Of a DNA stretch of 64,000 nucleotides, positions 1-11,034 are shown one piece after another. Below the pieces are notes generated by a model that saw only the letters and a list, made by a program, of their open reading frames with translations, did not search any database and was not told where the DNA came from. A program made the translations under genes and the position numbers. Source of the DNA: Aralia elata (Eukaryota > Streptophyta > Magnoliopsida > Apiales > Araliaceae); NCBI GenBank assembly GCA_034770075.1, contig CM068383.1, positions 37,219,222-37,283,221 on the forward strand, given 5' to 3'. Each line of letters begins with the position of its first letter. Position 1 is the first letter of the stretch.

Positions 1-1135
1 TCTTATACAAGTTTATGCGGCAATTGGGTATATTCCTATCCCTCTTGCAAATTGGATATTCACTCCTTAGAGGAATAAATCCAACACATGTATCATATTC
101 CACACCCAATCTAGAATTCCTATATCATCTAAACCATTAGATTAATTGTTGGCCACACAATTATTAAATGAAATACAAGATATGATAAACAATCTTGCAT
201 ACAATTGATCATAATTAAATAGAGAATAAATTAATTAAATCCAATCATCGGGTTCCATTACATATCTTAAATAAGAATTTAGTTTATGAATAAGAAGAAG
301 GGCAACATCACATTATTTATCATCACTTGAAAGTACAAGAGTCTAAAAGAAGGGGAAGAGAAAGAATCTATAGCACGACTTCCGCTTGAATACTCCAGAT
401 CTTGATCTTTCGTCTTCTTCCTCTTCTCCTAATTTTATGTGTATTTATATCCTCTATGTAGCTTGGTAAACATATAACCCAATTAAGAATCAATATAGCA
501 AGTCCCAAGTCAATTGGAAGTGAAAAACTCAGCAAAAATCCGCTCCAGCGCGACAAGAGCCATGACTCTCCAAACTAGCGCCACGACTTTCACTCAAGCG
601 TCGCGGCGCACCTTATTAAAAGCCGTGGCACACAATCTCTGTCCATGTAAAAAATTTTGTTAGCTTCGTTTTGACAGGTGGCTCGTCCCGTAACTCCTTC
701 CGGATAAAACGTTATGACCATTTTACCAACGGACGTCCATACAAGACTCCAACTCCAACTAACATTACTTTGACAAACTGTTTGGAGATCCAAACGTACT
801 TGGATTTTTGCAAACCATACATTTTTGGAAAGATTAAGACGTCCTCTACAACTTTATGAAGACCATTTTCTCATTCTGAAATTCTAAAACCATCCAATCC
901 TCCATTGAAGCTCCGGAGGTCAATCTTCCTAAAAGCTGAAAATTGCAATGCTTCTCCAATTTAACTGAACTGCAACCAAATAGCTCCAATTTAGCTAAAA
1001 TACAACCAAATGACTTCCAACTTCATTTCCTACATTAAAACATAAAAACACACAAAAAAGAATAGAAAATACTCGAAAACTCACAAATTATCAAGTTAAA
1101 TGTACTCAATTCATAAGTATAAAATCCACTCATCA
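1..1135 (-). mobile_element. Athila-type 3' LTR (partial, runs off the left edge)
   Basis: Read on the minus strand, the LTR begins TGATGAGTGG at 1135, directly after a polypurine tract, which is how Athila/Tat elements end. The other LTR boundary lies outside the window. The partner 5' LTR is the short piece at 19,215-19,308. A GC-richer stretch around 545-635 stands out in an otherwise AT-rich LTR. No coding potential is evident. The lineage call rests on the gag-protease of the same element. Confidence 0.72.
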
Positions 1136-1136
1136 A

Positions 1137-1149
1137 ATACCCCCAAACT
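1137..1149 (-). other. Polypurine tract of the Athila-type element
   Basis: On the minus strand the sequence reads AGTTTGGGGGTAT immediately before the LTR. This follows the GAGGACAAGCAAAG..CAAGTTTGGGGG arrangement well known in plant Athila/Tat elements. It primes plus-strand DNA synthesis. Confidence 0.75.
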
Positions 1150-2415
1150 TGAATCTTTGCTTGTCCTCAAGCAAAATAACTAAAAACTAACTAACTAAGA
1201 TGCATACTAAACTAAGAAAACAATTAACATGAATTTTAAACATGGCCTCAAGGATCTTATATAACCAACTCCCAGCAAAACCAAATTATGCAGAGCTTTA
1301 CAATTCAACTCAAACATTAATTCACAACAATCATGATCCCTAAAAAGTGTGCGTGTGTACTAACTGTTCAAGCTAATCATACAGAAGACAAGATCAAATC
1401 ACTAAACAGCTAATAAAAGGAGATCATTATCAACCCCAAAATCTTATTTACAACATCAATTTCAGCAACAACAAACTTCATAAAAACCGGGGGTATAAAG
1501 GGATTCTTCTAACCATTTCCTTCCCACATTTTCTTTTTCTCAGCATTTTTTTTCATTTGGTGAGTGCATTTTATGCTCCATCTCACATTTAATTGAACGA
1601 GTGCATCTTACGCTCCATCTCGTTCATGTATTCATAGGGGAGTGTGCTTTTAAGCTCATTCTCAACCCACCATATAATGTAATATTTCATGGAAGGATAA
1701 AATTTTCTATTTTTTCCACAATTTTTCCATATTTCCCCCAAACTTAAATGAAAGCCCATCTTCGCTTTAATTGAACTTGAAATAAGTTCCTAGGATCTCA
1801 ACAATTCCTCTCACAACTTTTCAACTATACAATCTCTCTAAAGACACAATCAACTGAATAGCAAGATGTGACTGATTAAAGCGCAAGGGATCACAACTAA
1901 AGTAAAATCAACTTCTAAGTCAACATTTTAATCTAATGCATGATTCAAAATTTTACCAAAGTTTAACCAAAATTCTTCATTTCTTATCATAGGCCTTAAC
2001 AAATTCAATTGACAACAATGCTCAAATTCCTAACCAATATACAAAAATAACCAAATAACGTAACTAATATCTCAAGTACCAAATAAACAACACAAGTACC
2101 CTCAAACTTAAAAATTATATTGTCCTCAATATTTGTAAATAAATAGAACGAATTAAAACAATAGGACTTCCTTGGGGCAATCAAACATCTTCATTCGCTC
2201 TCGTTCATGGCCATACCCGCAATGTTGGTTCGCTTGTTAGTCACTACGTAGTACCTAAAATAATTAAACTAACATGCAATTAGTATAAATATGTGATAAT
2301 AATACCTTTTTTTTAAAAAAAAAAATTAATTAAATCCTAAGACACAAATTAAAAACATTTGGGTTTCCTTCCAATCAACGCTTGTTTTATAGTCTTCAGC
2401 CTAACTTTGTCACTC
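1150..2415 (-). mobile_element. Untranslated 3' tail of the gag-protease-only Athila derivative
   Basis: About 1.27 kb lies between the end of the protease frame and the polypurine tract, where an autonomous element would carry reverse transcriptase, RNase H and integrase. None of these is visible in any frame. Near 2358-2387 the minus strand carries a 'GCGTTGATTGGAAGGAAACCC' type motif, a familiar landmark after the coding part of Athila-like elements. At 1555-1665 the phrase 'gagtgcat..tatgctccatctc' is repeated imperfectly about three times. No gene is seen. Confidence 0.6.
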
Positions 2416-3012
2416 TTATCCTGGATCAACTTCTTGGATTGAGATTGCGCCATGCAAAATTCCTCTGGATTTCTCTATACATAATTCAACATTCTCAATA
2501 TGTAGCTTAGCGACCCGAATATGTTTAGAAATACGATTTTCCATAGCTACCTCTTTACTTGCTCCTTCCACCACGTCAACCCGAAAGCACTCCTCAACAT
2601 CATCTGGGAACTGCATAGTTTTGAAAACATTAAATGTGACTGCTTGATCGTTGACTCTCATGGTCAGCTCACCATTTTGCACATCAATGAGCATTCTCCC
2701 TGTTGCTAAGAATGGTCGCCCAAGAATGATCAGAATGTCTCGGTCTTCTTTAAAGTCAAGCACCACAAAATCCGCTGGGAAAATTAACTTATCTACCTTA
2801 ACCAGGACATCTTCAACAATTCCCCTAGGATAAGTTACTAATCTATCTACTAATTGCAACGTGATGTTCGTGGGCTTCGCCTCCTTAAATCCAAGGTTCC
2901 GATAAATTGATGATGGCATTAAGTTTATGCTTACTCCCAGATCACATAGAGCTCTCCCTACAAACTGATTACCGATCGTACATGGGATAGTGAAACTTTC
3001 TGGATCCTTCAA
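2416..3012 (-). pseudogene. Athila-type retropepsin (aspartic protease) domain
   Basis: This 198-codon frame encodes the protease part of an Athila gag-pro polyprotein. It starts just after the junction KDPESFTIPCTIG. The active-site region reads CDLGVSINLMP, so the usual DxGA/S triad is D-L-G-V-S. YPRGIVEDVLVKV and ILGRPFLATG follow, both hallmarks of this family. The flap and C-terminal parts are present, and the frame ends at IQEVDPG without continuing into a reverse transcriptase. The gag frame upstream (3009-3230) is offset by one or more bases, so the polyprotein is broken. The neighbours fit an element that carries gag and protease only. The family assignment is by motif recognition. 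Confidence 0.85.
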
Positions 3013-4379
3013 CTTTGGAGGTAACTGTTTTTGTAAGATTGCACTACATTTTTAGTCAATGCCACAGTTTCAAAATCACCTAATCTCCTTTTCTTAGATA
3101 AAATATCTTTCATGAATTTTGTGTAGCTTGGCATTTGCTCCAAAGCTTCTGCAAATGGTATGTTGATGTGAAGCTTTTTAAATACCTCAAGGAATTTTAC
3201 AAACTGATTATCCACCTTTTGCTTTTGCAATCTCTGCGGAAAAGGAATCTAAGGCATCGTTTGAATCTATTTTCCTAATTCTTCTTTGACTTGTGGATTA
3301 TCTTCCTTCTTTGCTTGCTTCTTTTCTTCGTTGACTTCACCCACTTCTAATTCCGCATCCATACATACATCATCAATTGCATTATTGCTATCTGCCTTCG
3401 ATAATTCCTTACCACTTCGTAAAACAATATTACAATTTTCGTCAAGGTTATGCACTTCCTGCATTGTATTACTTGAAAATTTCTGAAATTGACTAGTGAT
3501 GTTGGTAGGAAAATGTTCAAATAATTGTTCCATTTTAGCAATTCTTGCATTATTTTTCGCCTGATATTTTGACAACAATTCCTCCATCATTGCCTTCTGT
3601 TCTTGCTGAAAAGACTATTGCTCTTGATCTTGCTGAGAAGCATGTTGACCTTGATATTGCTTATTATTCCATCCTTAATCATCAATGTTGAGATTATGAT
3701 TGTTTTGCCTGTTAAATTCTCCAATGTAATGCACTGACTTAACCTTAATGGCACATTGTTCCTTCACATGATTTCCTGCACAAATATCACATACCATCGA
3801 TACATTTTGCATAGACTGAGATCCAAAAGAATCCAATTTCTTCGCTAAGGTCGCTACTTGTTCCACTAATGCTGAAATTACGTCATTTTGATTCACTCCC
3901 ATTGTCCCTATTTAAGTATTTCTTGTCGTGGGCCATTGGTAATTATTTTTTGTCATTATCTCTAATAACTCATATGGTTCATCACAATTTTTTTCCATTA
4001 AAGCTCCACATGCGGCTGCATCGATGTTGGTTCGCATTGTATCCTTCAAACCATTATAAAAAGTCTGAATTTGCAACCACCTTGGAATGCCATGATGTGG
4101 AAATTTCCTAAGTAGTTCCCTAAATCTTTCCCATGCTCCATATAGAGATTCAGAGTCTAATTAGGCAAATGTTGTGATATCCTTCCTTAACTTTGTAGTT
4201 TTAGCTGGTGGAAAGAACTTGATTGCATCCTGCTGGTAGCGAATGTAACCAACTTTTCGCCTTACCACGAAGTGTGAAAGGGAAAAGTCACAGTTTGATT
4301 GCATCCTTAGTAACTCCTTCATACTTACATGTATCACAGATCTCCAAAAAATTAATTAAATGTTCATTCGGATCATCAC
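3009..4379 (-). pseudogene. Athila-type gag, C-terminal two thirds (broken)
   Basis: Reading minus from 4379, the gag core is recognisable (the stretch with PRWLQIQTFYNGL and IDAAACGALM, near 3980-4110). It is followed by a CX2CX3HX4C zinc knuckle (CDICAGNHVKEQC, 3765-3803). Next comes a low-complexity region with the MMEELLSKYQAKNNA motif (3540-3590), then LHINIPFAEALEQMPSY and KKRRLGDFETVAL (3060-3190). At least three in-frame stops and frameshifts break it, for example near 4160, 3905, 3675 and 3265. At 4379 the frame ends abruptly because the solo LTR inserted there. The N-terminal part resumes at 18,895. It would have encoded the capsid/nucleocapsid of a virus-like particle. Confidence 0.85.
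4375..4379. repeat. Target-site duplication ATCAC, left copy
   Basis: ATCAC at 4375-4379 is repeated exactly at 18,890-18,894, flanking the solo LTR. A 5-bp duplication is normal for Ty3/gypsy integration. Confidence 0.9.
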
Positions 4380-5416
4380 TGTAATACCCGAGAATTTTGA
4401 ATAATATTATTATTGACTTTTCTATTTAAATCGAATATTTATTCAAATATGAGTATATGTGATACGTCACCATAATAGTGATGCAATAAAATGATTTCTT
4501 GATTATTTAATAGAGGAGTGATTTAATAAGAAAAGAAATTATTAATGAATCTTAATTAATTATTTTGTGGCTAATAATCTCCTTTTATTTAATTAAATGT
4601 TATGTGTCATGATATTTTTTTGTGACATTAACATGTGTGAATATTCATATAAGTCATTAAATAAGGTGGAATATGCGGGACATTTAAATTGCATGAATAT
4701 CCTATGTAACGCCTTGATGTGTGATGTACATTTAAATTACATGGGGTAATTAATATTTGTTATATGATAATCATTTCCATACTTGAAGGTTATTGCAATA
4801 AATGTATAATGTACATTGAATATTTGGGTGTTAGCGATTAATGAAATTTTTCTGTACTTAATATATACATAGATTATATGATATGTGCTCATGTAATGTT
4901 ATTTAATACATTGTGGCTAGCATTCTAATTATTTAACACACTATATGGTCTAAGTTTGCATTTAATTTAAGAATGCCAAATAGCCTTGGTTGGAATGCCT
5001 GACTATTTCTTTTGTCCCAAAAAGAGTGTCACCTTCTTGCTTAATTCTTCATTCACGTGAATAGCCAAAAGGCTATGGTTTCTTGCACCATGAAGCTAGC
5101 TATGGAGGTAATAATGGTGGGGAAGTGGTCCAAATAGTGTTCCCTCACTATTACACCAAACCACATTTGCCCAATGAATCTTTCTTCTTCACATTAGTTA
5201 ATCACATTGGGTAAAGCTTTTGCACGGTTACTAATTTCTCTATTAATTGAATTCATCTCTTCTCTAATTCACTTGCTAAGCTCTGATAAGTTTAGAAATT
5301 TGAATATTGGGAGGAATTCTTGTTCCAAGCTTCAATAGAGGTAATACATTGTTAAGTCATTCTATTAAAATTGAGTTTACTAAATTATTAGAAATGCAAG
5401 AATTAATTGCTTGGGA

Positions 5417-5419
5417 ATT
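5417..5419. repeat. CACTA target-site duplication ATT, left copy
   Basis: ATT precedes the CACTA terminus at 5420 and recurs at 16,247-16,249 just after the right terminus. CACTA elements make 3-bp duplications. Confidence 0.75.
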
Positions 5420-6230
5420 CACTACAAAAAAATGGGGCTTCAGCAACAACCGATTTTCGTTGCTAAAGGTGACAAATTTCGTTGCAAAAGGGTTTTGGCA
5501 ACGACTTTACTGTCGTTGCGTCTTTCGTTGCGCAATGAGCGTTACTAATTGTTCCGCAACGAACGTATTTTTTTCGTTGCCAAAAGTAATACATTTTGCA
5601 ACGAAATTTGGCTTTCGTACAGAGACATCGATCCTTTAGCAACAAAATATATTGTTGCAGAATAATTAAAATTTCGTTGCTAAAAACCCCATTTCGTTGC
5701 AAAAGCCTGCTAATTGGCAACGCAATGAACTCTTTTTTTTGCAACGCCATGCATTTTCGTTGCAATTGACACCATTTTGCAACGACATTTTTCATTGCAG
5801 TAAATTATGAAAATTGTTGCCTAAGCTTACTTTCGTTGCGGAATGTAAACTTTTTAGCAACGATTTTCGTTGCTGATTATATTATTTGACGACATTATGC
5901 TGAATCAGCAACGAAAATGTTTGTTGCTGGTTATTTTTCAATAGCAACGAAAGTCGTCGATTAGCAACGACATTATATGTTGTCGTATGTGCAACGAAAG
6001 TTGATATGATTTGCAACGATAAAAAATGTTACCTTTTATTTTTGTATTAGCAACAATACTCCGTTGTTATTAGGTTAATTTTTCGTTGCCAAATTTTATA
6101 TTTTTAATGCCATTAGCAACGAAAATTTGTTGCTAAATGTATAAAAAATTATTGCTATATTAAAACTTATTCAATGCTTTGGTAACGAATTATATTGTTG
6201 CCAAATCAAAATTTGACATTCTTTTTGTGT
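5420..6230. repeat. Left terminal and subterminal repeat region of the CACTA element
   Basis: About 800 bp is studded with roughly 9-10-bp motifs (gcaacgaaa, ttcgttgc and near variants) in direct and inverted order. Chance ORFs on both strands across 5307-5795 arise from these repeats and are not genes. Confidence 0.85.
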
Positions 6231-7496
6231 ACCTGGCTGGCTCAATGTCCTCATTGCAAATAATGGCAAAAATACAAAAAACTAAAATATTATTAACTTA
6301 ATAAAATCATCCACCACATAATCATTCATTATATTTACAATTAACCATCTAAAGCTACCACAGTTCTTCAATCAAAGTATATATCTACATATATAGAGAG
6401 AGTACACTTATAATTTCGTCCCTTGTCTTCCGTAAACGTAGCACGAAAATTTGATACCCAGTATTGTAAGGAAGGTCGTAGAAGCAGTCTTCCTGCACAT
6501 ATTTAAAAATAATAGCAAGTCAGAAAAATGAAGCAAATAGGTCACCAGAGGCACTTAATGCCAAAATCAAAGACAATAGAGTTGCTACGTGGTACTAATG
6601 TACACCGTATTGCTCATAAGCAGAAAAAGACAAATAGGCAATCACAATATCTTTTGCTACAAATCCAAATAGAAAAAGAAACTTCAGTGCGACTATATGA
6701 TTGCTCTGTTACAAGAAAAAATTGGAATCTTAATCGGCCATTTCATGAATTAATTTCAGTAAGCATAGTGGTAAACATATTTTCTGTTACAAGACTTGTA
6801 GATTATTATTATATGTTGACCTCAAGTCAGAATTCAGTCACATTCAACAACCACAAGCATCACACAATCTTAAATACCATCAAACAATCTTAAATAACAA
6901 TATTTAGATTTCTATATATTGTTGTAGCACCACTGCCATTAACATGGTAGAGCATAAAATCCACCACAATGTCACAAGGATAGGGAAATTCAGAAAAACA
7001 ACCTCAACTCTGAACAAAAGTAGAGCAGAGGAATTAGAGATAGTAAATAAAAAAACCCATCTCCCTCTCTTTCATCAAACAGTAGTGAGAGAAAAAAATT
7101 AACACTCTTTCCATACTAAAAGAATTCAATATAGACCGACAGAAACTCAAATACAAGCAAATGATGGACTGATTTAATCTTTATCATCTCAATTGTTTTC
7201 ATCATTGTGTTCGAAAAATTATAAATATATATTAAGCAAATATGAGATGAAGTATAAGTCAAAAACTAATTTAAAAAATTAAGATTTGCATAGTTCTAAC
7301 ACCAACCCTCTCTACATCAATCACTACAGTACAAATCACAATCAAACACAAGTAAACCCATTTCAGTATTAACAATACAAGATAAATATCAATGGAAAAA
7401 TAACATCTTTTTCCCAAGTAGAAGTGACATATATCCCATATAATGTATGGCAATAAGATTATGCCAAAAATATACTATAATAGAATTGAAGATAAA
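6231..7496. other. CACTA interior without recognisable gene
   Basis: This is AT-rich sequence with no frame I can assign. The ORF-like stretch at 6528-6893 has no family features and a composition like its surroundings. Confidence 0.5.
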
Positions 7497-7690
7497 GGAT
7501 AATTATATACATACCTTCACCGGCGGCAAGATGCAGCAGCAGCAAGTAGCCATCACCTAGGAAGTCAGCACTCAGCAACAATATGCAGCAGCAACATGCA
7601 ACAACCAGCAGCAAATTAGCAGCAACACAGGCACACAACAACATGCAACAGGCCAACATCAGCAACACAACAATATAACATTATACCAAA
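7497..7690 (-). pseudogene. Exon-like GCA/CAG-rich captured fragment
   Basis: Read on the minus strand, this GC-richer segment ends in a good 5' splice signal (GTGAAG|GTATGTA at about 7516). It contains a short ATGGCT-initiated stretch and many CTG/CAG-type triplets. It differs in composition from its AT-rich surroundings, as captured exons do. I do not recognise the source gene. It could equally be low-complexity untranslated sequence. Confidence 0.3.
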
Positions 7691-8115
7691 AGATATATGA
7701 CGCAAACACAGTAATATTATGAATCCTTCGCTGGAATCCACATAAACTCAGTAATATAAAAATAAAAATCATGGCTGAAAACATAGAGCAACGTGTTAAA
7801 ATGTATTTACAGCAGATTCAGATTTATTTTTCCATCATTTGATTCTTGAACAGATATGCTCTCTCCAATGTGTTTGTGTCGTTAAATTGCACCTGCTTAT
7901 TGTTCAGCACCGCATCAATAAGACATTTAAAGCAAAAGGTTTTTATATGTCAAAGAAGACACAAATTCAGGATCACAAATATTCTTACAATAAGAATCCT
8001 TGGATCATCTCATAGCATAAACCTAAATCTTAATAACACTGTAGATAAAATATTAACTAAAAAATACACCAAATCTAGTACAATATCAAAAAACTGAAAC
8101 TAGGCAAGTACTTAC
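7691..8115. other. Intron-like AT-rich spacer inside the CACTA element
   Basis: No coding signal is seen. It lies between the exon-like block at 7497-7690 and the DnaJ exon, and includes the intact donor GTAAGTAC (minus strand, 8115-8108) that belongs to that exon. Confidence 0.4.
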
Positions 8116-8215
8116 TCACTCAAATCAAAAATGTCTCTGGATATCTTCATCTTCTTGGTAGTACCGTTATAAAGCTCTTCGAGATTACAAGGCAGAGTGT
8201 TCTCTATTGGACGTA
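8116..8215 (-). pseudogene. Captured exon of a DnaJ/Hsp40 (class B) co-chaperone
   Basis: The minus strand encodes IENTLPCNLEELYNGTTKKM followed by KISRD. This closely matches the start of the C-terminal substrate-binding domain of plant class II DnaJ proteins (known pattern: IENxLPCSLEELYKGTTKKMKISR). These proteins hand substrates to Hsp70 in the cytosol. One exon of about 100 bp is present, followed by an intact donor GTAAGTAC. The upstream boundary is unclear because no good acceptor is visible. The J domain and the rest of the C-terminal domain are absent, so this piece cannot act as a chaperone. It lies in the same strand order as the oxidase exons. Confidence 0.82.
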
Positions 8216-8380
8216 CCCAAATTTGTTTTTTTTATTAACAAAAGTAAGGAAATACGTGGATACCCCTTCTGCTCTCAAAGTCTAAATGCTTGGAACAAAT
8301 ACTAGTCCATTATTTCTCCCATTTTGGCTAAAAAATTTGCAACAAATATATCGAAAGCAGTTTTCAGCTTTCTTTTGAAA
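8216..8380. other. Junction between DnaJ and oxidase fragments
   Basis: This short AT-rich stretch separates the two captured fragments. It probably contains the 3' untranslated end of the oxidase piece and the breakpoint joining it to the DnaJ piece. The exact junction cannot be placed by eye. Confidence 0.35.
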
Positions 8381-8542
8381 CTAGAACCCTACATGTTGTC
8401 TATACTCCGAATAGGCTTCTACAGGTGTCTGCTTGCCAATAGGAGCCCTTATAACATGATCTGGCATATCAAAGGCATCAACAAGTTCTCTTGTGATATT
8501 CCTCACCTGAAAACTTAGGTATTCTGTCAACTTGTGAATTGC
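8381..8542 (-). pseudogene. ACX2: Captured last exon of peroxisomal acyl-CoA oxidase 2
   Basis: This is a 54-codon exon including its native stop. It encodes AIHKLTEYLSFQVRNITREL and ends ..YSEYRQHVGF, the characteristic C-terminus of the long-chain acyl-CoA oxidase ACX2, which lacks a C-terminal PTS1 signal. The acceptor is intact (CATATGCAG|GCAATT). The reading frame is open, with a small insertion (KQTPVE) compared with what I recall of the family. ACX2 catalyses the first step of fatty-acid beta-oxidation in peroxisomes. Only the last two exons are present here, without the FAD-binding and catalytic parts, so no enzyme activity is expected. The open frame could reflect recent capture rather than selection. 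Confidence 0.88.
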
Positions 8543-8823
8543 CTGCATATGAGAAACACAATATGCATCCATATCAGAAATTACAAGGAAATCCAGAAAA
8601 TATTAACAGCGCAAAATCTAGATGAATAATGTCTATCTTTTGGTCAAATTATTGAAATAACCTTACACTTTCATATTCATATTCATAAGATGTAAATGGC
8701 CACCACAAATCCAAGCCTAATTATTTATTATACAGAATACAAAATTTACATTAACATTTCTGTGGGCAATTCTATTAAAGTATACCTAATATATGCCCGA
8801 AGTTCAATAAAGTAAGTTAATAC
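8543..8823 (-). other. Captured ACX2 intron
   Basis: It runs from the intact donor AAAG|GTATTAAC (8823) to the intact acceptor TATGCAG (8543), 281 bp in all. Retaining an intron shows the capture copied genomic DNA, not a spliced transcript. Confidence 0.75.
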
Positions 8824-8947
8824 CTTTGCTTTGTTAGGTGCCATGTAATCCACATTACGATAAGTCCCTATGTCATTCCAGATTCGTTCCATTGCATAAA
8901 GATCACATACAAGTTTCAGAGCAGCTCGAGAACTTGCATCAGGGCAG
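8824..8947 (-). pseudogene. ACX2: Captured penultimate exon of acyl-CoA oxidase 2
   Basis: This 124-bp exon gives 41 complete codons after a phase nucleotide. It contains CPDASSRAALKLVCDLYAME and IWNDIGTYRNVDYMAPNKAK, the conserved helical C-terminal region of plant ACX2. Both splice sites are intact (TTTCCAG|CTGCCC and AAAG|GTATT), and the phase joins correctly to the last exon. A 43-bp tandem duplication immediately upstream repeats the branch and acceptor region. Upstream, 9060-9200 on the minus strand is GC-richer and might be the remnant of one more exon, but I cannot match it. Confidence 0.88.
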
Positions 8948-9035
8948 CTGGAAACACAAGCAAGCCAAGTTAAACTCATTAATTATCAGCTGGAAATACA
9001 AGCAAGCCAAGTTAAACTCATTAATTATCAAAATT
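8948..9035. repeat. 43-bp tandem duplication of a splice-acceptor region
   Basis: The unit 'ctggaaayacaagcaagccaagttaaactcattaattatca' type phrase occurs twice in tandem, so on the minus strand the TTTCCAG acceptor exists twice. Confidence 0.85.
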
Positions 9036-10799
9036 GGAAATAAAGATGAAAGAAAAGTAACGACCTCAAGCACATGATCTCCTAAATGGGGGACCCTGTT
9101 TTTAACTCCAAGGAACAAATGGCATTTTCTTTTCTCCAATATCACCCCCAGGTCTTCATCCACAACTTCAAAATCGAGCAGGGATAGCTATTGGATCCTT
9201 CAGATAATCTAACTTCCAAGGAACATCTAAATTACTTGAATATTTAAAAATTTAAATGTTAGCTTCTTACAAGTGTAGGCTAATAGATTGCTCACTTATC
9301 AAATTATTACTAGTACATCTAGCTAAAAAGAAACTGTAAAAAACTCAATCATCCAAATACGGTTAAATAATGCAATTACAATTGACTAGGTTTTATTGAC
9401 CTAACTAAGTTATGTGCCTAATACAAAAAATTAAAAAAGAATTAGCCTGGCCTGGCCCGGCCCTTGACCGGTAGTCCCAGGGCTAAACCTTTCCGTTTTA
9501 TTATTGGTCGGCCCATATAACTCATGCGATCTGATTCTGATGCCCATGGCCATGGCCATTTCTACCAAAAAGGTGAAAATAATTGCAGGAGTTGATGATT
9601 GATGGAGGAAAAAACTGTTTTGAGTATTTTAGGTGATGAAATTAAATATCTTACTTACTTTATTAAAATATATGAAAATAATAAAAAGGGGGCGGAAATG
9701 GGTAAGTTGTTATTTATGTTCCAAAAGTAGTATTTATTATTAATGTACCTAAAAGGCATATTACTTTTCCTGCACATACATAAGCAGCAGCAGCATCTTT
9801 ATTTTGTTTGTTCATTATCTGTTGATACAGATTGCAGATTGGAGATTGGAGATTGGAGATGAGATGCTGCTCATATAACTAACTAACTAACTAACAGAGT
9901 GTACCATAACATTACTGCAATTGGATAAATTTTATATGACTCTGCACTAACCACCACTAAAAAGTAGCAGGTAAAAAGCTACCATGTAACTCCACCCCCA
10001 ATACAATATTATCTTCAGAGAATATTACATCACATTGACATTGATATTGACACACAAAACAAATATTTACACTAGAAAAAGATCCATGAATTACCCTAAT
10101 CACTCTACAACTCAAGCTGCTGATTGTTTACCCAATAACAGAACACCAAATCACTACCTAAACTTGAATATAAAAGCGTTTACTACATTTCAATCATTTT
10201 CAAGTGCTATATAATTTAATTAAATATCCACTAATTAAAGCATTTTATATTCACCACATCAAATTATTCACACAATTTGGCCACCACTATTTTTCATATT
10301 TCTCTTTTTCCCTTTTTCAAGCCAAGCTAATCTTCACTTTGCTTGTGTGACCAGAAAATAATAAGTTTCTCTTCTTATATAAATACAACAGAAAAGAACG
10401 AACAGTAACCAAATATTTGGTGGATTCCTTTACATAATATAAAATTTTATGGAGTACTATTTTGAAATCAAATTGGATCAGCCTGTCTCACCACTGACAA
10501 CCACAACTTCATGTGCATTACACACACAAACACTTCATTTCAAAATCCTCAAAACCATAAACATGAATTGACCTCTATAAACATGAAATCCGCCACAAAC
10601 TGATGATTATTATGATATAAGAAAACTAAAAAAGTTAATTACAATCTATTAGATATTCTCAGTTGAGGTTTTCGTCTTAGTCTAATTAATTCAGCAATTC
10701 ATGAGCCATAGATTCTTATTTCAGTACAATTCATGCCTATTTTAAAATTGCCCATAGACATGTTCAAACCCTAGCCTTAATTCATGGAATGAAGATTAA
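9036..10799. other. CACTA interior, mostly AT-rich with no assigned gene
   Basis: 9060-9200 is slightly GC-richer and open on the minus strand, a possible further oxidase exon of uncertain identity. Near 9450-9560 a pyrimidine and GC-richer patch contains short palindromic phrases (ggcccggcc, gcccatggccatggcc). The rest shows nothing recognisable. Confidence 0.4.
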
Positions 10800-10999
10800 A
10801 AAATCAAAACAATTGACGTACCAGTAGTCAGTAGAGCGGAGGCGGAGTCAGAGACGCGGAGAGACCGGAGGAGGAGATGCGATTTGGGGTTTCGAGTTAG
10901 GGCAGGCAGAGAGTGAGATGCGATTTGGTTTTTCTCTGTACTGGTTTTCACGTCAAGCTCCTCTTTTACCATACCAAGTACACAACGACTCTGTTTCAA
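10796..10999 (-). pseudogene. Captured 5' untranslated/first-exon-like fragment
   Basis: On the minus strand, a CT-rich run (CTCACTCTCTGCC..CTCCTCCGGTCTCTCC) leads to a good donor (CTACTG|GTACGTCAA at about 10,821). This is the style of a plant 5' leader and first intron. It is much GC-richer than its surroundings. The nominal 67-codon frame has no family features, so I treat it as a non-coding leader. It lies upstream of the oxidase and DnaJ exons on the same strand and could supply a transcript start for them. Confidence 0.35.
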
Positions 11000-11034
11000 A
11001 AAAAGAATTTGATTTTAACTTATAAAAATAAAAA

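Noticed and set aside
5307..5795. Overlapping 110-codon ORFs on both strands
   Set aside because: They arise from the CACTA subterminal motif (gcaacgaaa/tttcgttgc), which is nearly stop-free in several frames. No protein family features.
7459..7668. Minus-strand 69-codon Leu/Cys-rich ORF resembling a membrane peptide
   Set aside because: It is the translation of CAG/GCA-type low-complexity sequence. The composition mimics a hydrophobic helix without any family match.
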